From the NCBI GenBank assembly GCA_038503075.1, contig JBCAML010000006.1, forward strand, positions 1,550,001-1,614,000: a stretch of 64,000 bases of DNA, given 5' to 3'. A program made the position numbers and the translations under genes. Shown one piece after another: positions 11,029 through 22,648 of this stretch. The stretch's first letter is position 1; the number at the start of each line of letters is the position of its first letter. The stretch is from Gyromitra esculenta. Taxonomy: Eukaryota; Ascomycota; Pezizomycetes; Pezizales; Discinaceae. The notes beneath the pieces were generated by a model that was not told the origin of the DNA, ran no database searches, and saw only the letters and a program-made list of their open reading frames with translations.

Positions 11029-12718
11029 ACGGTCTCAAAATAAATAAACAAAAAATTCTTTGGTTAGCTTGGGATTTGGTGGTAGGCTGGGTTTCTTTTC
11101 ACTTCCATCATATTTTTTTTTCAGTTCTCATATGAGGGCATCTGTACCTTAAACAAAACGGGAAATATTTGGTACGAAATCCAAGCATGAGCCATCTTCT
11201 AGCTCTCATTGGAACACAGAAAGAAATTTCTAGTTCCAGATCTAACGGGGTTTCCTTCACGGGACCCTTTAGCGCTCAAGCGAGCGGGTGCATCAGTTTT
11301 CGGCTAGAGCTGCCCATTGCTCGCCGTGGTTGCACCATGGCTTCAGTCTCCATATGGATGGAAACTATTTTGCACAAGACACGAATGAAGTTGAAATATA
11401 CCTTAATAATCTTGAGATTACCGGTGGGCATTCAGAGTATATGGTACGAAAAAAGGGGATGAACTTGGTATTGTATTGCTACTGCATTTTAGCAAATGCT
11501 TGATCGATGTGGGATCGAGCCTGCTGTGTGATGAAGTTCTTCACGAGATGCAGCTGTGTTACTGCGTCTTCTAAGAAAGCGAGAGCAATTCCACCCCGTT
11601 TTTCCACAGTGTAGTAGTGAAGTTCGGTCTACAAATGATGAACACAATGCACTCGATACTGAAAAGCTCCTTCTGCGTATGCTTCTACGCGTAGTAAGGA
11701 TAGCAGAGTGCTAGCTGTAATAAGAATACGCTTTTAAAAACTCAACAAGCTAGAATTCACCATGCGGCCTGTTCAGCGTTGTGTCAAAAACAGACAGAGT
11801 TGACTCCGCGTTAGTTAAATTGTGAGAATAGGTGGAGATAGACTACCTACTGCTTATACGTAAATTCCACCCATACTTTCAGTTCGTGAGGGGTCACTAC
11901 CTACCGACAGTCAGTGTTAAATATTTAAAGGTGCGCAGAAGCTTAATCATTGCCCGATGAAGCAAAAAGATGATAGTATTTTGGCAAGGGCAGGGAATAA
12001 TTTGATATAGATAATCCTTGAAACCCCCTTGACCAAGTAGCGGGGCTTTTTAATACCTCGCTTTCCGAACTGCTTTTTTCTTCGACTTTACTCCTGGCCA
12101 GGCTATGATGACTACACGTACACGTAGCTATACTACATGTAAATACGGCCACGCGAACTGGTCGGGACACCTGGCCAGCAATGAACCTGAATACGAAGGC
12201 CCATGAGACATAAAAGTAATTACCGGGAACTGCAATTGTTATAAATCGCGATGTTGCGGCGAGATGTAAATCCCCCCGGGGGGGCGTCAGATATCTGCAT
12301 TGGGTATAAACCAACCCGATTCGTACGCTTCCCCGTTTATATGTCTCTCTAACTGCGTAAGCTCCTGCTAACACTCTCTAAGTGAAGTGGGTATATATTT
12401 TTTGCGAGTGATGCTTCATGAATACATCACCCATGGAACCATCACAAATCCGTTTAAACGGGGCACGGTATAGTTCAATCGCGCTACCATTATCCTTTCA
12501 GCTAAGAATAATTGATAAGATCGCATTCATACTAGATACATGTACTATAATAGTCTCGCAATCAGACGTTCATTCGTTAAACCCAGGGTATTTAGTGGAG
12601 CTCTAGTGACAATCCGTGAACACCCAATATAGGAAAGGGTTGTCACGTGACAAGTCGGCCGCGAGACTACATGTAATTAGATACTAAAGAATATAGATAT
12701 TCATTCGCCGTTTCTACA
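11029..12718. other. Gene-free stretch after ribosomal protein L11
   Basis: Convergent 3' ends of L11 and the M20 peptidase border this AT-rich stretch. It carries three TACATGTA palindromes (12134-12141, 12537-12544, 12668-12675) and a C6G7 block near 12273-12285. The frames at 11.2-11.5 kb and 11.9-12.4 kb have no family similarity. Confidence 0.45.
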
Positions 12719-14026
12719 TTATCGGGTCGTTAATTCCTCCGTACACAGGCCCCAAATAGGTAGCTGAGTTGAAGCAAGTGTATGTAGTACTAATTTCTTA
12801 TACCCTTCGACCGCCTCTTCGAGATCTGCGATGGTTATGGACTCATGATCACTGTGGGCAGTGCTGATTCTAGAATTGCACATATTAGAGCATTGAACTG
12901 TGAGGGAGATGAGCGAGAACTTACGATCCAGGGCCATACATATACTTCTTGTGATCGCCCATCAGGTGGGAGATATCAGTCCCATAAGATTGAGCCGCTG
13001 TCTCAAACCCTACAAACTACATCAACCACCGTAAAAAAAAAAACCAGAATATCCAACCCGTACGCACTCACCCTCAACATCATGGTTTAACACCTGCGGC
13101 CCGTATCCCCTCTCAATGTACTGGTGTTTAACCAGAAATCCTTCCAGCGCCTTATCAATCGTTTCCCTCACGTCCGCCCCATCAACTGCTAACCTCACCG
13201 CCACGCTCGCACTCGCAAACGCACTAACCACATTCGCCGCAACACCCCCATTCATAAGTCCATAGTTTAATGTCGAGTTCCCCAGCAGCTCCGACCCGGG
13301 CAGCTCCAAGCCATTAAGCATATACAGGGCGTCCACCAACCGTCTATTCGCATCGATCCCCAGCTGCGGATACCCCGAGTGTGCAGCCTTGCCATACGCC
13401 TCGAGTGTGAACTCCAGAGCGCCCTTGTGGCCGAGCGAGAGTTTATTCTCTGTCGGTTCTCCGAAAATCACCGCGCCCCAAGACAGGCCGAGATTGTTGG
13501 CCGCAAGCATACCTGCGCCGTCGACCTCCTCGCCGACAACATAGAGCAGCGATACATCGTTATCCCCAATTGCACCAGCGGCGAGCAGCTCCTCCACGGC
13601 AGTAATCTGTGCTGCCACCGAGCCCTTGGCGTCGTTGGTACCGCGGCCGGTGATGGTGCCGTTGGGGTAGCGCGTGTACGGGATATATGGGCCGACGGTG
13701 TCGATATGGGATGTGACGAGGGTGCTAGTCTTCCGGCTGGTCCCAGCGTAGGCGTAGATATTGTTGCGGCCGGGGGAGGAGGAGTCGACGGGCCGGCGTT
13801 CGACGGTGAAGGAGTGGGCTTCGAGGTAGGTTGCGAGCCAGTCACTGACGGAGGCTTCTGAGAGGGTCAGGGATGGGATTTCGCACAGCGACCTGTGGAG
13901 CTCGAGGAGGGCGGAGTTGTCTCGTGGGTTCGGAGAGTCCCCGGAGAGACGGCTTGTTCCGTGTGCTCCTGCGGACTCTGAAATGGCCGCAAGGGAAGGC
14001 ACGACAGAGAGCAATTGCAATTTCAT
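12719..14026 (-). CDS. Secreted M20-family metallopeptidase (probable carboxypeptidase)
   Basis: Zinc-dependent peptidase of the M20 (acetylornithine deacetylase/carboxypeptidase) family, probably secreted. Exons in coding order: 13072-14026, 12925-13009, 12719-12869; phases close to 396 residues. A signal peptide is likely at residues 1-19 (MKLQLLSVVPSLAAISESA). Expected metal-site residues are present: His107 in VTSHIDTVGP, Asp132 in GRGTNDAKGS, Glu166-Glu167 in VVGEEVDGAG, Glu190 in FGEPTEN, and a late His in TAHSDHESI. A dimerisation-type lid region lies between about residues 195 and 320 (KAAHSGYPQLG). The substrate cannot be read from sequence; acetylornithine deacetylase itself is unlikely because of the signal peptide. 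Confidence 0.88.
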
Positions 14027-15501
14027 GATGCTGGCGGTGATGTACAGCCTCTGCTGGGTGTTCCAAAGTACTGTAATTTAAAGAGGGCCCAGACGAAAGA
14101 AGGGGGAGATTGAGCGGATATCAGAAGCATCGCCGTGGCGGCAGAACGGCAGAGGCAGTGTTCCTGCATGTGGCCGATCCCCGCGAGGGTGCTGTAGCTG
14201 CGTGTAGAGCAGAATGCAGCTCCCAGTTCTCTCCAGGCCCCGGTGCAAGCCGAGAAGAAGTCTGTAGAGTGGCATGAACAATCCTGCAGTGCCTACATGT
14301 ATGCGCCCTAGAGTACTCTGTGTACTCCAAGAACATCTACAGAGAGCAGAACCCACAGCCAAGCACTCCCAGCTCAAGCCTGAGCACTCCACAAACAACT
14401 CCATCCCTTGATGCACGCGTGCGTGTGCGGCGTTAGGACCACCAGCCTAAAGCCCAGCCTTCCTCTTCCTGTATTCCTGTATTCGTTTATGCAGGGCGCG
14501 ATCGAGCTCAGCCCTAATGATATCATTCCCGGTATTTCTCGGCTCCGACAGGAAAACGCGCGCCAAGAGTTCCAGACATTGGAAGTACAGACAAACAGAA
14601 ACTAGAAACGTCATAACGGGAGGAAAGCCCTTGCGTTCGCACCGCTCTGTTCGCTCGTGACGACGATTCCGCCACATCACAGGATGCATCGTGCATGGAC
14701 TCGCTGGCCCCTCACTGAACCGGGTTTTCTGCAAACAGAGGAGTGGGAGGGAGGAAAGTGGAATACTGGAGTTAAATAATAATAATGGGTTCGTGGAATT
14801 TGACTTTTTTTGCAGAGATCTCTACTTGTGATGAAGTATGTATGCAGCCCGAGAGAAGAAGAGGGGGAAAAAGGGATTGAAATAGATACAGTAGAAATAT
14901 GTTCAGCGAAGGGGGGTATATCGAAAGGAGGGTATCCAATCAACTGTACAAACCAATGATAATAGTAACAAAGAAAAGAAAAAAAGTCTTCCATCCAGGT
15001 ATCCCTCAAGTCCAAATATTTCCATTCATCCGTAAAGCCCCATCACCGTAGACTCCATCGATCGTCAAAACATCCCTCCCATCCTTTTCGAACCAACTAA
15101 ACACTATACCCAACCCTTCCCAATTGCGCCAAACTAGGAAAATAAAAAAATAAAAAAACCACCAGCCCATCCATTGCCTCATACAATCTCATTGCATCCG
15201 TCCAGCCCGTCCGTCTCCATTGGTAATGATGATAACTCCCCAAATGCCCCAACCAGAAAGTAAAAGACCCCTAAGGAAATAGTAAAAATAAGCGGAAAGG
15301 GGATCCCTCTCCAGCCAAGTCGTAATGTCGTTTCGTAAAATTCGTAATCATTCATGATGCGAGATGATATAGCTATGCCGATGCGATAGCCGTACTTTGA
15401 GCGCGAAACGAAGAGGCAGTGATGAAAAAAATAAAAAGTATACAAGCGAAATTTTGTACCACAAGAAAGTCCAGAGAGAGAGGGTGTGTGTGGGTGGATT
15501 T
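14027..15501. other. Gene-free stretch upstream of the M20 peptidase
   Basis: It holds the peptidase promoter and the 3' end of the 97-residue membrane protein gene. Frames of 65-112 residues at 14.1-15.0 kb overlap on both strands and look random. A TACATGTA palindrome lies at 14294-14301. Nothing else was recognised. Confidence 0.45.
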
Positions 15502-15871
15502 CTACACCATCAATCCAGCAACAATAAAGCTGATACCGCCCACAATAACGGCCATGATTCCCGGTGTCATTGCGCGGTCTCGCGGCTCGTGCATATTGTA
15601 CATTTGTGATAATCTTAGCGAAGGTGCCGAAGAAGCTGGTCGAAAGTTAGCAATTTGGAGAAAAGGAGATGGTTGGACGGAGTGGCAGGGATTAATGAAT
15701 AAAAAACTCACTCATTCGTTTTTCACCCTGGTGAACAGGCATAGCATCACGGGCCGTGTTCTCCGCGAGTGCCTGGAAGGGGTGGCCAGCGATGACACTG
15801 GCGATCGCGAGTAGGAGGAGCATGAATGCGAAGGAGGTACGCAGTGTGAGGAGTTGGTTGAGGTTGAACAT
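15502..15871 (-). CDS. Small two-pass membrane protein of unknown function (97 aa)
   Basis: I do not recognise the family. Exons in coding order: 15712-15871 and 15502-15635, joined in phase 1 (donor GTGAGT; acceptor GACCAG with a CTAAC branch site), giving 97 residues. A hydrophobic helix lies at about residues 11-30 (TSFAFMLLLLAIASVIAG), a polar loop follows with HPFQALAENTARDAMP, and a second helix is C-terminal (PGIMAVIVGGISFIVAGLMV). This hairpin layout resembles small ER/Golgi membrane proteins such as Kish or oligosaccharyltransferase accessory subunits, but I see no diagnostic motif. The start at 15869-15871 avoids a GGT-repeat leader; an in-frame Met 51 nt upstream would add a polyproline run and is less likely. 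Confidence 0.7.
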
Positions 15872-16494
15872 GTTTGATGGTGGTGGTGGTGGTGGTGGTG
15901 GTAGGAAGTTGAGGTGAAGCAATTGGTCAAGATGGATAGGGCGTCTTTTTTTTTTGGAGGCGAGATGGAGAGGTCGTGGCGCGTTAGTTATATATCTATG
16001 GGGGAGTGGAAATATGTGATCTGAGTCGGATAGCTATGGCGAAGGAATGTGGAGGCGAGGGGGCGGTTTTTGTATGTCGGCAGGTGAGAGATGGGTAAGC
16101 AGGAGGGTGCCTGTCAGGTGTAGGTACTGTGGGCAGGCGGGAGGTGATAGGTGGTGGTGGGAGGTAGCTTTCGTAACTCCGTGCGTGTGTCTCTCCGACT
16201 TTCTGAGCTGTCCTGTCCAGGTGCCGGGCGTTCCAGGATCCCTTCTCTAGAGTAGATCCAAATGCAGGGTCCCTCGTGGTGTACGAAAAAGAAATGAGAA
16301 GGGCAGAGAATGAAGTGATATTATATGGCAAGAAGGCGTTTGCAGGCCCGAGAGTAAGTAAGTACAGAGGTGAATGTGCGGGGGGGATATAGCAGGCAAT
16401 TCGTTCAGGCGAGCATGCACTGTGGGATGGAAGGAGGAAAGACTGGTATTTTAGATATTTCACTTGACGTTTGGCATCTCTCATCAAGAACCGT

Positions 16495-16496
16495 TG

Positions 16497-16528
<32 letters not shown>

Positions 16529-16529
16529 C
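16495..16529. repeat. (CCTG)n tetranucleotide microsatellite
   Basis: About eight uninterrupted CCTG/TGCC units in noncoding DNA. Confidence 0.9.
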
Positions 16530-16594
16530 ACTTTCCTTCCTGGCTCTGACACGCGAACGCCCAGCTTCGTCACGTCACGCGCCCTGATCCTTTC

Positions 16595-16632
16595 ACTCCC
16601 ACTCCTCACTCCTCACTCCTCGCTCCTCACTC
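16595..16632. repeat. CTCCTCA-type heptamer repeat
   Basis: Four to five imperfect copies of a pyrimidine-rich heptamer (ACTCCTC) on the plus strand, noncoding. Confidence 0.75.
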
Positions 16633-17481
16633 CCTCTTCACGACAGCACTCTTGCTGTCTTGTTCCCTGGTCATGGGGAGCTGCACATCTCTGGGCGTTT
16701 GTCGGCTGTCTCTGTCTCACCTGCGCCTCGGCTTGGTGAGACGGTGGCTGCTTATTCGCCGTCATAGCTTTCCCAGTTGACTCTTTCATTCACTTCCCCA
16801 CCGCTGGAACTTTAAAAAGTTATTTTCTACAGGAAGCGCCTACAGAGGGAAATGAAACTCTTGAAATGGAGCGTTGGTAAATTGATTGCAAAAAAGAGTT
16901 TATTTTAATTATAACGGCTACCTAGCTATTTTTACTGGAGCACCGAAAATAGAGGGCGCAAATCGCGTCCCCCCTGGTCGGATTGAGGTCTAACCGTGCA
17001 TTCGGGTGTTTGATCTCCGGAAAGGTTAAAAAAATTCACGCGGGCTAGACTCCGTGATGATGCGTAACGGGGCTAGGACGATAAGAACATCACCTCACCA
17101 ATACTCACTCCACTGCGCCTAGTTCCAACAGCTAAACTACAACTCAATCCGCAGCAAATTGGCGAATACGAAAAAGAATGCCGAGGATATGTTTCAACCG
17201 TGAACAACAAAATCGTTGATATGATTTCAAATTCCTACTAGTTGGATCTTGATACAGACTATGGAGACTCTGAAACGAGACAAAAACCGTTTCGATATCG
17301 GATTGACCTGGGTCACAAACTATTGGCCACATCCTTGATCTAACATGCAAAAGCTTATGTAGAGTGCTTGCATGAAACTCTATCGCCATGCGTTTGCTCT
17401 ACCTGACTGGTCAACATGACCAAAAAAAAACTTCTTCCTGTCCCTCGGCCAAAGAAACGGGAGAAAATAAAAACTACTAGA

Positions 17482-18290
17482 TTACCCTCTCCCAACAGTC
17501 GGGTCGCTCCCAATCTCACTCTTCCTCCTAACACTTCCCCCCTTCTTTACAATATCCACCACCTCCTCCAAGCTCCTAACTACATGTCCAGGCCTCCCCA
17601 GCCCATCACTCCACCCATTACCCTCACGGTCCACCCACACCGTTCCCATGCCAGCACGGGATGCGCCAACAACATCAAACGGGTTCGCGCTAACCAAACA
17701 CACCTCACTCGGATCCAGCGCTCCGATCTCCATCTGCTGCGTTTGCACAAAATACTCATAGGTCCTAGGATCCGGTTTGTAGCGCTTGATAGCGTCGACG
17801 GAGACGTATTTTAGATCACTTAGGCCTTGTAGCGAAGATTTCGCGAATGTCAAGGCGAGGGTTTCGGGCGCGCCGTTGGAGAAGATAAGGGCGCGAGTTG
17901 ACGGGAGTGACGGAAGCGCGGCGATGAAGCCGGCGGCGTCGGGGAAGGGCTTGAGGTATGCGTAGATTAGGACCAGAGCATCGATTGCGTCTGGTGGCAG
18001 GGGGGAGGCATTTTCTTGGAGTGCGTGGATGAGGCTAAGACGGGTTACGATGTCGAAGGGTTCATATGAATCTAGAGATTTTGTTAGTTATCAGGTGTGG
18101 TAAAATGAGGAGGGGGGGATGTGCCCATGGAGTTGAGACGCCAAGTGTACTCGAGTTGGTATTTTCGCCAGGCCTGGGCGATTCTTGGAGCGGGCTCGGG
18201 GCCGACATATTGCTTGAGGACTGCGGCGATTGAAGAGGTATCTAGGAGGGTTCCGTAGAGGTCTACTGCGAGCACTTTGATTACGCCCAT
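17482..18290 (-). CDS. Haloacid dehalogenase-like hydrolase (type II 2-haloacid dehalogenase family)
   Basis: HAD-superfamily hydrolase of the L-2-haloacid dehalogenase type. Exons in coding order: 18125-18290 and 17482-18071, giving 251 residues. Motif I is VLAVDLYGTLLD with nucleophile Asp10. Motif II is ALIFSNGAPE, motif III is KRYKPDPRTYE and motif IV is SANPFDVVGASRAGM. The C-terminus matches the family (WVDREGNGWSD). The intron needs a GC donor: the exon ends ..NSMG at 18125 followed by GCACAT. This is the only junction found that keeps the conserved EYTWRLNSM / SYEPFDIVTR arrangement; the nearest GT donor would delete four conserved residues. The gene is divergent from the HNH gene. 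The natural substrate is unknown. Confidence 0.87.
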
Positions 18291-18778
18291 TGTGAAATGA
18301 TCGTAGGTGCTAGAAAACTGCAGTGATGAGCAAGACGGATGGATACTCGAGAGGATCTCTGTCTCAGTTCATGGGGGATACTAATCAGTAAATACCCCCC
18401 GTGAGCGCCATCTCATCGGATTTCTGTCGTCTCGTAAAGTAGATGCTGGAATGACGCCAACATCTCGGCGGAGAACTCCGTGGTGGGTATCGATGCACGA
18501 AACGTGGGGCAATGACTGATCCTGCCAAGAATTGGCTTTTTTGACTCTCAGCAGTCATGGTGCTTTAGCCGCAGTGAGCTCTTAATTGCTATCATAACTA
18601 TATGTTGTGGTATTATATCTGCCCTTTTGGCAGCTATATGTCTCCTTTATATTCCCCATCGCGCAATGCTGCGCCCAGGCTCTCACCGAGGAGAAGGAGA
18701 AGGCGGGCTCTGACAGGCACAGACAGTAACCATATATATAAACACATATACAACCCTTAAAACATCACACACAGCACT
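18291..18778. promoter_or_regulatory. Divergent promoter region, HAD hydrolase / HNH-type gene
   Basis: These 488 bp lie between two divergent start codons. A TATA-like stretch (CATATATATAAA) at about 18731-18742 lies 38-48 bp before the HNH gene start. No gene is seen inside. Confidence 0.45.
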
Positions 18779-19661
18779 ATGGACCCAACAGCCGACACCC
18801 CCAACTTCTCCACCCTCCGCGAATGCCTCACCGCACCCATAATCCGCAAAGCATCCCTCGCCGCCACCAAATCCTCAAAACACACAACCCCAGACACAAC
18901 CGACAACGACATCTCAGAACTCTCTGACTTCATCGACTACCTCGCAATCGAGCTCTGGCCGCTCCTCCCACCGCGGCTCCAGTCTGCAGACTACAATGCC
19001 TACCTCGAAGACCCCAAAGTCAAAGACCTCGACTCCTTCAATCTCAAAAGTGTGCCGCTGAGCTTCTCAGAGAGCCTCATTGGATATGGCCTAGTATCTG
19101 ATGACGACGATGTGCAGAAGCTGATTGTAGCGGTTATGGAGGACTATGTGGATGCCGTGTGCGCGTCGCCGCCAGTGTGGGTCGAGACTAGGGCTGAGGA
19201 GTGTGAGATCTGTGAGAGGGATGTGCCGTTGACATATCATCATTTAATACCGGTATGTTTTGCCTTTCGGAGCTGGTTAGAGGGAGGGGGTGGAAAAGAG
19301 GAGGGAGGGAGGGAGGGAGGAAGGGAGGGAGGAAGGAAGGAAGGAAGGAAGGGCTGATTTGAGGTAGAAATCTACGCATGCGAAAGTACTAAAGAGGAAG
19401 TGGCATCCGGAACATATGCTTAATAGTGTAGCATGGCTTTGCAGGTATGCGCGTCTTTGCTTTGTTTATGGATGGGCTGGATGATGGCTTAAGGGTTTGG
19501 GTAGAGCTTGCCATTCGACAGTACATCGATGCGAGCCGAACGAGACATTGGCGAAGGAGTTTTATACAGTCGAGAGACTGCTCGAACGGGATGATATCCA
19601 GAAGTGGAGGGTTTATATATCGAAGCAGAGATGGGGCGGGAGGGGGTGTAGGAAGCGGTGA
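18779..19661 (+). CDS. HNH-endonuclease-like zinc-ribbon protein (fungal, uncharacterised)
   Basis: Three exons, 18779-19252, 19368-19444 and 19505-19661, give 235 residues. The N-terminal 130 residues are acidic and helical with no recognised domain. The C-terminal part looks like an HNH/zinc-ribbon fold: CEICERDVPLTYHHLIP, then KRKWHPEHMLNSVAWLCRACHSTVHR. It has two Cys-x2-Cys knuckles, a His-His pair and an Asn about where HNH nucleases keep them. This fits the HNH motif and a widespread group of uncharacterised fungal proteins; nuclease activity is not shown. Exon 3 entry is supported by phase (AG + A) and by the ACHSTVH continuation. Intron 1 carries a purine microsatellite. Its 3' end faces Med9, 262 bp away. 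Confidence 0.83.
19298..19352. repeat. Purine-strand (GGGA/GGAA)n microsatellite in an intron
   Basis: An almost uninterrupted run of GGGA units shading into GGAA units, entirely purine on the plus strand, inside intron 1 of the HNH-type gene. Confidence 0.9.
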
Positions 19662-19923
19662 GTGATTGGTGGTAGGACAACAGATTATCATAGCTCAACA
19701 TATTATGGAGCCAGACAAGGAATACAAGGTATTGTGAAGTCGTAGAGGAGGTCTCATATACGTTGGGAACGGACTAATCCGGTAGAGATATCCAAATATA
19801 TTGATTGATAGAACGCCTTTCAATTAAACAAAAGCCAACACCTGATGAGAGCAGAAGCTCTGTAGAAAAACCCTCATACACCAAGAATTAAAAAAATAGC
19901 CCCCGAGTCTCTCCAATCCCATT

Positions 19924-20286
19924 TCACGAATCTATATCCATCTTCTCCCCTCCCCTCCTCTGCGCAGCCTCCGTTACAACCTCCATCCGTGAAACCGCAG
20001 CCATAATGCTTCTCTGGCGCTCAATCTTCTCCTCTAGCTCCCTGATCTCCTTTTTCTGCTCCTCGAGGCTACGATCCACATCTGGGAGCCCCGATACCAT
20101 TACCCGCGCGCGCTCTAGCTTCAATCTGATCCGACTGGACTCGTGCGCGACATCCTTCGGATCGAGCTCATCGTTAAACACGCGCTGCAGCAACGCGTGG
20201 AGGTCCGGCAGGAAATCGAAGGCGTTGGCGGGAAGAGACACGAGTGTATTTTCGATGGGAGGCTCAGTGGGGGCGTCGCTGGCCAT
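19924..20286 (-). CDS. MED9: Mediator complex subunit 9 (Med9/Cse2-like)
   Basis: Subunit of the middle module of Mediator, which couples activators to RNA polymerase II. It is a single exon of 120 residues, a typical fungal length. The N-terminal helix NAFDFLPDLHALLQRVFN is the Med9 signature-like part. A long charged coiled coil follows (LEEQKKEIRELEEKIERQR). No intron is needed, and the start codon is the first Met of the frame. Assignment rests on the helix pattern and length; with so small a protein another coiled-coil subunit is conceivable. It is divergent from phosphoglycerate mutase. Confidence 0.8.
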   Translation of the reverse strand: MASDAPTEPPIENTLVSLPANAFDFLPDLHALLQRVFNDELDPKDVAHESSRIRLKLERARVMVSGLPDVDRSLEEQKKEIRELEEKIERQRSIMAAVSRMEVVTEAAQRRGGEKMDIDS

Positions 20287-20787
20287 TGTGGTACCTGAGG
20301 GGATTTGAGGCGGATCTATCTATCTGCCCGTGTTTCTTTTTTGGCGGGAAGAAGCAGAAGGAAAGTGTGGATCGAGATATGGAAGGGGGGGGGGAGGGAG
20401 AAGTGGCGAAGTGACTCGGCCACTCTTGGTTGAATCGGTCCAGGGACCCGGTTTACGTAGGAGAATGCCGGAACCGTGATAAACAACCCACCCCGCCGCT
20501 AAGGGAAAAAAACACATCCCACGTTCTTCAATCTGCCCCTCATTCCGAGTTGGTATATCTTGGGAATCTCTTCTGCTGCTATTGTATTTTTTTTCCCCAC
20601 CCATCCCGCCCATCCATTCTTCTATCGATATAGATTCCGTCTTAGAATTTCTATAGAATTTCTATTTTCCTTTTGCTGCTGCTTCTGTTGTTGCGTCTTG
20701 CGATAGATAGACGGATATACCCCCAGGATTGTTCCATTGAGTTGTGAACCGGAAGAAAAAAAGGTTAAAAGCACTTAGAAAAAAAAC
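20287..20787. promoter_or_regulatory. Divergent promoter region, Med9 / phosphoglycerate mutase
   Basis: These 501 bp lie between two divergent starts. They include a G-rich run near 20383-20396 and T/CT-rich tracts close to the mutase start, as is common in strongly expressed fungal genes. No gene is seen. Confidence 0.45.
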
Positions 20788-22648
20788 ATGGTTAACGTTG
20801 ATCAAAAAGCTGTTTTGAGTAAGTCGTTTCATCCTCTAAGCTCTCCTCACACTTTTAGTAGTAAACAAGACATAGCTAACAAACCACGGGTCCACAGTCG
20901 TTATCGATGGGTGGGGCATTGGAGAGGGTGGGAAAGGTGATGCCATTACGGCCGCCAACACCCCCAACATGGACTCTTTTAGGGAGAATTCTGACGGCTA
21001 CACTACGCTTGAGGCTTCTTCCCTCGCTGTCGGGTTGCCCGAGGGTCTGATGGGTAATAGTGAAGTTGGACATTTGAACATTGGCGCTGGCCGTGTTGTC
21101 TGGCAAGATGTATGTTTGACACCTCTACCTAACACTCATCCGATAAGAGGGGGGGGGATGTTAATAGAGCTCTATCTATAGGTCGTCCGTATCGACCAGA
21201 TTGTCAAGAAGGGCGGATTCCCGAAGGTTGAGAATATCAAGGGGTCTTTTAAGCATGCTAAGGATGCTAATGGTCGTCTCCACTTGCTTGGTTTGGTCTC
21301 GGATGGTGGTGTTCACTCCCACCAGAACCATTTGTATGCGCTTCTTGAGACTGCAAAGGAAATGGAGATCCCTGAGGTGTATATTCACTTCTTTGGTGAT
21401 GGGCGTGACACCGATCCTAAGAGTGCTGTTGGGTACATGCAGGAGCTGCTTGATAAAATCAAGGAGCTGGGGATGGAGAAGACTGCAAAATTAGCGACTG
21501 CTGTAGGAAGGTATTATGCTATGGATAGAGATAAGAGGTATGTTTTTATAGATTAAGCTTGCGATTGGAAGAGAGATTAATGTGAGGTGATAGATGGGAA
21601 CGTGTTGAGATTGCGCTAAAGGGTATTATCCTTGGTGAGGGTGAAACCTCCGACGACCCAGTGGGTGCTATCAAGTCGAGATACGGAAAAGGCGAAAACG
21701 ACGAGTTCTTGAAGCCCATCATCTTCAACGGAGATTCTGCCAGAGTTAAGGGTATGTCCAGTTACTCCAAACCATATCACAGTCCATATCACTAACCATC
21801 ACTCGCAGATAACGACACCCTCTTCTTCTTCAACTATCGTTCCGACCGTGTCCGCGAAATCACCCAGCTTCTCGGTGTCGATAGCTCCCCGTTGCCCAAC
21901 TTCCCATTTCCCAAGGATATCTATATCACCACTATGACCCAATATAAAACCGACTTTCCATTCCTTGTGGCCTTCCCCCCACAGCGTATGAACGATGTCC
22001 TCGCCGAATGGCTTGCCAAGAAGGGTATTAAACAGTGCCACGTCGCCGAGACGGAGAAATACGCTCACGTTACATTCTTCTTCAACGGTGGTGTCGAAAA
22101 ACAATTCGACAACGAGGTCCGTGACATGATCTCGTCTCCCCGTGTCGCCACCTATGACCTCGAACCAAAAATGTCCGCCCACGCCGTCGCCGAGAAGCTC
22201 GCATCTCGTATCGCAGAAGGAGAATTCGAGTTCCTAATGAACAACTTTGCACCTCCCGTATGCTGCTCCCACCCCGTTATCTTCCGATCCTTACTAACAA
22301 CCACAGGATATGGTCGGCCACACCGGTGTTTATGACGCTGCTGTTCAAGCCGTTACAGCCACTGACGCTGCTATCGGTATCGTCTACGAAGCGTGCAAAA
22401 AACACAACTACATCCTCTTCATCACCGCCGACCACGGCAATGCCGAAGAGATGTTGACAGAGGAAGGCACACCGAAGACCTCGCACACAACCAACAAAGT
22501 CCCATTCATCATGGCGAATGCGCCAAAGGGGTGGAGCCTGAAGAAGGAGGATGGTGTGTTGGGTGATGTGGCGCCAACCGTGCTGGCTGCTATGGGCCTG
22601 GATCAGGCGGAAGATATGACGGGTGCGAATTTGCTGGTTAAAGCTTAG
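20788..22648 (+). CDS. gpmI: 2,3-bisphosphoglycerate-independent phosphoglycerate mutase
   Basis: Interconverts 3- and 2-phosphoglycerate in glycolysis with two metal ions (alkaline phosphatase superfamily). Exons: 20788-20818, 20898-21109, 21182-21537, 21594-21751, 21809-22257, 22307-22648; phases close to 515 residues, the usual size. The motifs are [15 protein letters not shown] (metal Asp14), [14 protein letters not shown] with the phosphoserine at Ser65, [33 protein letters not shown], and the C-terminal metal site [11 protein letters not shown]. Filamentous fungi use this enzyme type, unlike budding yeast, which uses the cofactor-dependent enzyme. Enolase, the next enzyme of the pathway, lies about 7 kb further on. 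Confidence 0.96.

Larger units (their letters stand above)
15872..17481. other. Gene-free stretch with simple repeats
   Basis: It begins with a (GGT)n run at about 15875-15901 in the leader of the small membrane protein gene. A CCTG run lies at about 16495-16529 and CTCCTCA-type heptamers at about 16595-16632. No reading frame has family similarity. The frame at 17144-17389 (-) is next to the 3' end of the HAD gene and is not needed by it. Confidence 0.45.

Noticed and set aside
11943..12374. 143-codon minus-strand frame
   Set aside because: It has no recognisable domain, mixed codon use, sits in a palindrome-rich AT stretch and shows no splice-supported extension.
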